The notes beneath the pieces were generated by a model. It had not been told where the DNA came from, did not search any database, and worked only from the letters and a program-made list of their open reading frames with translations. From positions 1 to 10,472 of the forward strand of contig JALLAP010001025.1 of the NCBI GenBank assembly GCA_036939355.1: a DNA stretch of 10,472 nucleotides. The letters are read 5' to 3'. A program made the position numbers and the translations under genes. Source of the stretch: Thalassiosira profunda. Taxonomy: Eukaryota; Bacillariophyta; Thalassiosirophyceae; Thalassiosirales; Thalassiosiraceae. Of this stretch, positions 6,195 through 10,472 are shown one piece after another; the stretch's first letter is position 1; every line of letters begins with the position of its first letter.

Positions 6195-8420
6195 TCACGC
6201 AAACATCTTCTTGGCGAAGGCCCTCTCCTTCTTCTTCTGCTTGGCCACCTGCTGGTCCACGAGCTTCCGCAGCTTCTTCACGGCCTTGTCGTCCGGCGCC
6301 AGCTTCTCGGCCGCGTCCAAGTCCTTCGTCGCATCGTCGAACTTTCGCTTTTGGTAGAGCACCGTCGCCCGCCGGTACAAGGCCTTCACGTTGGCTTCGT
6401 CCAGGGCGAGGGCGTCGTTGCAACATCGGTGCGCGTGGTCCAGCTTCTCCAGCTTGAGGTACGCCAGGGCCAAATTCAAGTGGAGGCTGAGCTTCACTTC
6501 CTTCACCTCCTCCGCCTCTTCCGGCGAGAGGTCGAAGAATTTCGTCGCGTGCGTCAACGCCTTGGCGTACCGCGCCGCGGCGTGCCGGTAATTCCCGTCC
6601 GCGAACAGCTCGTTCGCCTCGGCCTTGTTCTTCAATACGATCTCCATCCGTCGCTTCGTGGGCAGCCTCCGCGTGTCGTGGTCGGCGTCGTCGTCGCCCT
6701 CGCCGTTCGCCGCCGCCGCCGCCGCGGCCCGGAGGGCCTCCGCTTCCATTTCCCGATCCTTCTTTTCCGCCGCGGCCTTCTTGGCCGCGAGGTACTCCCC
6801 GCACATCTCCTGCGTCGTCGCCTCCACGTCGGTCCACTTTTGCTCCATCTGTTCGAGCGTGGCGCCATCGCACTCCTCCGAGAAGAGCCAGTCGTCGGTG
6901 CCGTCCAGAAACGAAGTGAACTCGTCCGACGTCGGAAGGAGATCCCCGTGCGTCGCATGCCTCGCCGAGCGCAGTTCCAAGATGTGCGCCTCGATCTTGT
7001 TTCGGCACTCGTCCTTCGCGATCAGCCGCGCGTCGCGCTCCGACAGGGCCGCCTCCGCCTCCCGCAGCTTGGCCCGGCGTTCGATGCGCGCGGCGTCCAT
7101 CGCGTCATCCTCCTCGCTCGCAGACGCGGCGCCCACCAGCGACGCCCCAAACGCGAGGGAGGTGTCGTCCAGGCTTTTCGACAGGGCAAAGTCCCCTCCC
7201 ATCCCCGCCGCCGCGCGGACGCAGTCCTGCACCATTGGAACCCTTGTGCCACCTCCGGTAATCTCGATGGAGGCAATGTCTCCCAGCGCCTCCGTGCCGC
7301 CGGCCTTCTCCGCGGCCTTGGCCATGGCAGATCCGATCATGTCCGTCAGCCGCGCGAGCACCGTCTCCTCGCACAATTTCCGCAGCAGCTCCCGATCGGC
7401 CGTTAAAGTGACATCAGTGTCATTTTGTCCGACATTCTCGACCGTCACCGTGTTCTCGGGGAGCATGCTCAGCAGGTGCTTCAGCTTCTTGCATCCCTCC
7501 AGCAATCGCTGCGCCGCGCGGGAATTGTCCGCGAAGACATCGTTCGAGTGGTGCGCCAATTTCGGATGGGTGGAAAGAAAGTGACGGTAGAGGGCCACGT
7601 CGATCAGGCCGGCGCCCAAGGCGGGCGAGGCGACGGTCGACAGGACCTCCACGTCGCTTCCTCCTTTTGCATCGGCTTGGTCGGCATTGCCCAACTTTTT
7701 CAATACCGACACGGACGTCCGCGCGTGGCCCATCTCCACTACCAAAATAGCCTTCCCATCCTCGTCTTCGTCCCCAAACTTTTTGGCGTACACCGCCGCC
7801 AAACACCGTGCCGCATCGACCACCGAGCTTTGCTGTATTCCCGCCGCGTACGCCGCATCCACCACCGCCGCGCGCGTAATTTGGGGGTAGCTCGCCGGAA
7901 CGGCAAAGACGAAGTGCAGCTCTCGCTCAGTCGTTTCGCCGGAGGGTCGGCCGGCGTCCAGCCGCGCGATGGTGGCGAGGGCATTGCGCCGCGCCCGTCC
8001 GAGGAGGGCGGCGAGGAGGCCGGTGGTGGAGTACTCCTCGTCCATGCTGGGAATGTGCACTTTTGGCTCTTCGTTCGGTGCATCGGACTTGCGCAGCTCG
8101 AACCTCCGAAAGGCCGCCAGCTCGTCCGCCGCAGAATTTGCAACATCATTCTCACTGCCATTTTCCAGCGAGCCCGCGAGCAATCGGTCCAGCATCCCGA
8201 CCGTGTTCCCATCGCCCCTGGCAATATCCGCGGCATCTTCGCCCACCAGTCTCGCCCGATGTTGGCCGGGGAAGGTCACGGCGGTGGGCGCGGAGTGGCC
8301 GCCGTGCGCGTTCCGGACGAGCTCGTGGTCGTAGTGGGGTCCGAGGGTGAGCTTCGTGGAGAGGGCGCCGAGGTCGACGCCCACGACGACGGGCGGCGCG
8401 GGAGGGGAGGGGGAGGCCAT
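6195..8420 (-). CDS. Hsp70/Hsp110-like ATPase domain fused to lid-like segment and FKBP-type TPR domain
   Basis: Intronless, 741 residues. The ATG at 8420 has ideal context (GCCATGG); the frame is open to 8582, but that stretch looks like 5' UTR. Residues 11-432 are an Hsp70-type actin-fold domain: GVDLG (14-18), FAVPASYPQ, VVEMGH (227-232, like Hsp110), GGGTRVPMVQ (389-398), FGASLVG (424-430). Only about 15 residues later a helical stretch (445-546) resembles the Hsp110/Hsp70 lid (IEAHILELR, then DDWLFSEE). The substrate-binding beta-sandwich and interdomain linker are absent. An Ala-rich, acidic linker (544-580) leads to three TPRs (591-716) most like those of FKBP immunophilins, ending KKERAFAKKMFA. 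Clamp residues K599, N603, N649, K679, R683 are present, so EEVD tails of Hsp70/Hsp90 may bind. No signal peptide or EEVD end; probably cytosolic or nuclear. Role inferred: co-chaperone or scaffold. Confidence 0.85.
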   Translation of the reverse strand: MASPSPPAPPVVVGVDLGALSTKLTLGPHYDHELVRNAHGGHSAPTAVTFPGQHRARLVGEDAADIARGDGNTVGMLDRLLAGSLENGSENDVANSAADELAAFRRFELRKSDAPNEEPKVHIPSMDEEYSTTGLLAALLGRARRNALATIARLDAGRPSGETTERELHFVFAVPASYPQITRAAVVDAAYAAGIQQSSVVDAARCLAAVYAKKFGDEDEDGKAILVVEMGHARTSVSVLKKLGNADQADAKGGSDVEVLSTVASPALGAGLIDVALYRHFLSTHPKLAHHSNDVFADNSRAAQRLLEGCKKLKHLLSMLPENTVTVENVGQNDTDVTLTADRELLRKLCEETVLARLTDMIGSAMAKAAEKAGGTEALGDIASIEITGGGTRVPMVQDCVRAAAGMGGDFALSKSLDDTSLAFGASLVGAASASEEDDAMDAARIERRAKLREAEAALSERDARLIAKDECRNKIEAHILELRSARHATHGDLLPTSDEFTSFLDGTDDWLFSEECDGATLEQMEQKWTDVEATTQEMCGEYLAAKKAAAEKKDREMEAEALRAAAAAAANGEGDDDADHDTRRLPTKRRMEIVLKNKAEANELFADGNYRHAAARYAKALTHATKFFDLSPEEAEEVKEVKLSLHLNLALAYLKLEKLDHAHRCCNDALALDEANVKALYRRATVLYQKRKFDDATKDLDAAEKLAPDDKAVKKLRKLVDQQVAKQKKKERAFAKKMFA

Positions 8421-8791
8421 GGCTTTGCAATTTGCAAGGTGCATGCACCGACAAATGACGCGGAAAAATGATCGTGCCCCCCCCCCGCTAAAATTTGAGC
8501 TTCGTTGGAAGGTCGATAGATATTCCGCTGGTAAGATACGTAGAGTATCTCCTTTGGTAAGTCTACGAAGCTTGGTCCCCAAATTTTCGGCCCCCCGACA
8601 GCAGCGCGAGAGGCAAGAGCGGAGAGGCGCATGACTGGAACGGAATCATCCGCCGCCCCAACAACGAAGCCGCTCACATTCCTTTTTTAGACGCACCACC
8701 CACAACAACCTTCTTCTTCGACTGGCCCCGCACCGCGCATATATAACCTCCGACGTCGATTTCCAGACCAGAAACGCAACAACAGAGAACG
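8421..8791. promoter_or_regulatory. Shared divergent promoter region
   Basis: 371 bases between the start codons of the minus-strand chaperone-like gene and the plus-strand coiled-coil gene. It contains a C-run (about 8479-8487), a perfect short inverted repeat AGATAC-GTAGA-GTATCT (8534-8550), two related TGGTAAG segments (8529 and 8554), and the TATA box listed separately. I looked for heat-shock elements (alternating GAA/TTC at 2-base gaps) and found only one imperfect GAAGCTTG. Both transcripts probably start here, but no initiation site can be fixed by eye on the minus side. Confidence 0.45.
8738..8746 (+). promoter_or_regulatory. TATA box of the coiled-coil gene
   Basis: CATATATAA lies 46-54 bases upstream of the ATG at 8792. 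A start site about 30 bases downstream would give a 5' UTR of only some 20-25 bases. It is the clearest TATA element in the window. Confidence 0.55.
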
Positions 8792-9559
8792 ATGAGCCAA
8801 CAACAGCCGAACAACCTCCTCGCCTCGATGAAGCGGGCGTCCCAGCGCTTCGTGGGGGTCGTCGCCGACACCGGCGCCAAGACGATGCTCAAGGTGAGGG
8901 TTTGCGCCAAAATGAAAATTGTGGCTACCTCTGGCCCACACCAAGCGACTGTGCCCGGGGCGAGTGGTGTGCACTCGACCCGTGTTGCGGCCTCCGCTGG
9001 AGAATTCTGTCTCTTGGCACCGGCATCTTGCGGTCGGGCAAAACAACGGACGAACCCTCGGCGGTTTCGTCGACGTTCGCCCAGGGATCTGCGGCCACTG
9101 ACCCCGCCCACCCGCGGCAGAGCATGACTCGTGGGTTGTTTGGGATCGCTGGCATCCGCGGGGGAGACGAAGGTTCCGGGGGGCCCAGAATGAAATGGCT
9201 GGACCGAGCAGCCATTTTCATCGTTTGTCGATTGGTCCGTCTTTCTCTTGATTGACCCGTTCCATTTTGTTCTAAATCAACCCCTCTCCAACCGAACACA
9301 GACGGACGTGGTCTTCCTCGAGCGGGACATCAACGCCCGGAAGCACGCCTTCGGGATCGAGGTGTACGACCTCCTCAAGTCCGGGTCGGGGATGCCGGAG
9401 GTCCAAAAGGCGTTCGAGGCGTGCCAGTCGGACATTGCGCACCTGGAGGCGAAGGTCGACGCGAAGAAGGGGGAGATGCAGGCGATTGATGGAAGTGGCA
9501 CCGGTGGGGGAGGGGGCGTGGAGGACGCGGAAACGCCGGGGATTCCGTCGACTCCGTAA
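8792..9559 (+). CDS. Small two-exon protein with coiled-coil segment, unknown function
   Basis: Exon 1 is 8792-8893 (34 codons) and exon 2 is 9302-9559, giving 119 residues. Donor AAG|GTGAGG and acceptor CACAG|ACG are both phase 0. Residues 1-34 include a basic, amphipathic MKRASQRF segment. Residues 35-100 (from TDVVFLERDI through GIEVYDLLK to HLEAKVDAKKGEM) are rich in heptad-like hydrophobic and charged residues and should be helical, probably coiled coil. The tail is Gly-rich and acidic, with GTGGGGG then VEDAETP. The TDxxxLERDINxRKxxFGIEVYDL core looks like a conserved signature, and I have the impression of similar small proteins in algae, but I cannot name a family. There is no signal peptide or membrane segment. 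A TATA box lies upstream and AATAAA downstream. Without splicing the frame would run to 9127 as a 111-residue protein of unconvincing composition. Confidence 0.7.
8894..9301 (+). other. Spliceosomal intron, 408 nt
   Basis: It begins GTGAGGGT and ends CCAACCGAACACAG after a pyrimidine-rich CCCCTCTCC. Phase 0 on both sides. It is five times longer than the other intron in the window. I see no RNA gene or conserved structure inside it. Confidence 0.6.
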
Positions 9560-9707
9560 TATGTGGGAATGATGTTAGTGGGAGCTTTTTGTGATGTTTG
9601 TGCACGTGATAAGGGAGAATGTGGGGACGGCTGCGATCAAAGAAGCCGCAATTATGCTTGAGTTTGGACTCTGACGAGCAAATGTGTTCCAACGAGGCTG
9701 GAGCAAC

Positions 9708-9713
9708 AATAAA
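9708..9713 (+). terminator. Possible polyadenylation signal AATAAA
   Basis: AATAAA lies 149 bases past the stop codon of the coiled-coil gene, within the 288-base gap before the convergent transporter gene. The position is plausible for a 3' end signal, but a single hexamer is weak evidence. Confidence 0.4.
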
Positions 9714-9847
9714 GCGGAGGGATCGGTGCAGCGCAGTGAGATTGTTTGGTGTATGCCGTTGTCAAAGCCGAGAGTGAGATTTGTCTACAACATATTAACA
9801 GAATTTATACGGAGAACTAGCAAATGATCTGAGGAGCTGACTGGGGG

Positions 9848-10472
9848 TTAAAGCAACCCAAACGCCATTTTTGCCCCAATGCCGCCCATCACCACTCCCA
9901 GGAGTGCCGAAAACATCGCGAACGGGACCTCTCGCTTGAGGCCTTTGCTCGCCTTCTCGCCCATGTTCTTCACCGCATTTTTGAACATCAGCGCCGGATA
10001 CACATAGATCAAAGCGTTGCCCAGCGTCGCCCCCGCCAACGACATGATGAACGCCAGCTCCTTCAATTGCGTGGCAATCAGAGTGATTCCCGATAATATG
10101 GCCAGCGTCGTCTTGGTCAGGNATATGGCCAGCGTCGTCTTGGTCAGGACCGCGTCGGTGCGCTTCTCCACGGGCACTTTTAGCAGATCAAGCCACCCGT
10201 CCCGCGCGCCCACGAACGCCAGCGGAAACGAAAACACGATCGAGACGGCCACGGCGATGCGGCTGAAGCTCATCAACACGTCCTTCCCGGAATAGTTGTT
10301 CAGGATCAATCCGCTGCTGGCACTGCCGAACGTCAGGAATCCCAGGGCGCCGACGAGCGCGAACAGGAACACCGATATGCCGAAGGAGGACGCCACGACG
10401 GTGTTGTACCGCTTGATGGTGTTGTCCTTCAGCTCGATGAAGAATTTGGGCGCGTTGAAGTGGGCCATGTAC
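9848..10472 (-). CDS. AAAP/SLC38-type amino acid transporter, C-terminal part
   Basis: Partial gene entering from the right edge. The ATG at 10468 is internal: the preceding codon is Tyr and the stretch YMAHFNAPKF is the conserved mid-protein motif of this family, so the true start lies outside. About 206 residues are visible. Family hallmarks include FNAPKFFIELKD, ASSFG, LGFLTFG, ILNNYSGKD and FSFPLAFVGARDGWLDLL. Five hydrophobic segments are seen (roughly residues 21-48, 64-88, 117-133, 138-162, 182-206), matching the last part of an 11-helix Aa_trans (PF01490) carrier. Such proteins couple amino acid uptake or vacuolar efflux to a proton or sodium gradient; the substrate cannot be told. 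The frame contains one N and an exact 26-base duplication, which insert nine residues (second copy of LTKTTLAI). This is almost certainly an assembly artefact. It ends at TAA (9848) after KMAFGLL. Confidence 0.85.
   Translation of the reverse strand, partial: YMAHFNAPKFFIELKDNTIKRYNTVVASSFGISVFLFALVGALGFLTFGSASSGLILNNYSGKDVLMSFSRIAVAVSIVFSFPLAFVGARDGWLDLLKVPVEKRTDAVLTKTTLAIXLTKTTLAILSGITLIATQLKELAFIMSLAGATLGNALIYVYPALMFKNAVKNMGEKASKGLKREVPFAMFSALLGVVMGGIGAKMAFGLL
10097..10149. repeat. Assembly gap with duplicated flank
   Basis: The 26 bases at 10097-10122 are repeated exactly at 10124-10149, with a single N (10123) between them. Two contigs that overlap by 26 bases were apparently abutted with a placeholder N instead of merged. 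The 27-base insertion happens to preserve the transporter frame. Confidence 0.9.

Noticed and set aside
6148..7406. Long overlapping frames on both strands inside the chaperone-like gene (for example 6351-7406 plus, 6148-7008 minus)
   Set aside because: High-GC shadows of the real frame. They are Arg/Gly/Ala or Ser-rich with no motif, while the called frame shows clear Hsp70 and TPR signatures.
8421..8582. N-terminal extension of the chaperone-like protein to 8582
   Set aside because: The added 54 residues have no homology-like features or targeting signal, and the ATG at 8420 has near-perfect start context directly before the ATPase domain.
8540..8600. Heat-shock element near GAAGCTTG
   Set aside because: Only one imperfect pair of half-sites. 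At least three alternating GAA/TTC blocks would be expected.

Overview
The window looks like nuclear DNA of a eukaryotic microalga, most likely a centric diatom of the Thalassiosira type. Genes are compact and lie on both strands. Two of them are cut by a single GT-AG intron of 82 and 408 bases, and the others are intronless over the visible part. A large protein made of 25-residue BspA-like/DUF285 repeats with a Cys-framed cap resembles a family that I recall as expanded in diatoms. No bacterial operon signals, rRNA, tRNA, CRISPR array or recognisable transposase gene is visible. The organism assignment is inference from style and cannot be proven here.

Layout, left to right: (1) the 5' part of an unrecognised single-pass membrane protein on the minus strand (1-526, one intron, running off the left edge). 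(2) A gene-free stretch (527-1157). (3) A small predicted secreted ankyrin-repeat protein, minus strand (1158-1769). (4) A gene-free, repeat-rich island of about 1.8 kb (1770-3572). It holds two arrays of an 8-base palindromic unit (TGCGCANN), a diverged tandem duplication of about 173 bases carrying a conserved hairpin, and a G-rich tract. (5) A large type II membrane protein with 15 DUF285 repeats, plus strand (3573-6011). (6) Convergent to it, a minus-strand chaperone-like gene (6195-8420). (7) A shared divergent promoter region with a clear TATA box for the next gene (8421-8791). (8) A small two-exon coiled-coil-type protein, plus strand (8792-9559). (9) Convergent to it, the C-terminal part of an AAAP/SLC38-type amino acid transporter, minus strand (9848 to the right edge), carrying a small assembly artefact.

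The most interesting object is the 741-residue chaperone-like protein. It combines an Hsp70/Hsp110-type nucleotide-binding domain, a helical segment resembling the Hsp110 lid, and an FKBP-type three-TPR domain with an intact carboxylate clamp. The peptide-binding beta-sandwich that normally sits between ATPase domain and lid is absent, and several canonical ATPase residues appear changed. It reads like an Hsp70-derived scaffold or co-chaperone rather than a folding chaperone.

The genes do not form an obvious pathway. Three (left-edge protein, DUF285 protein, transporter) are membrane proteins and one (ankyrin protein) carries a signal peptide, but their adjacency looks like ordinary eukaryotic gene order. 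All coordinates and motif alignments were read by eye.
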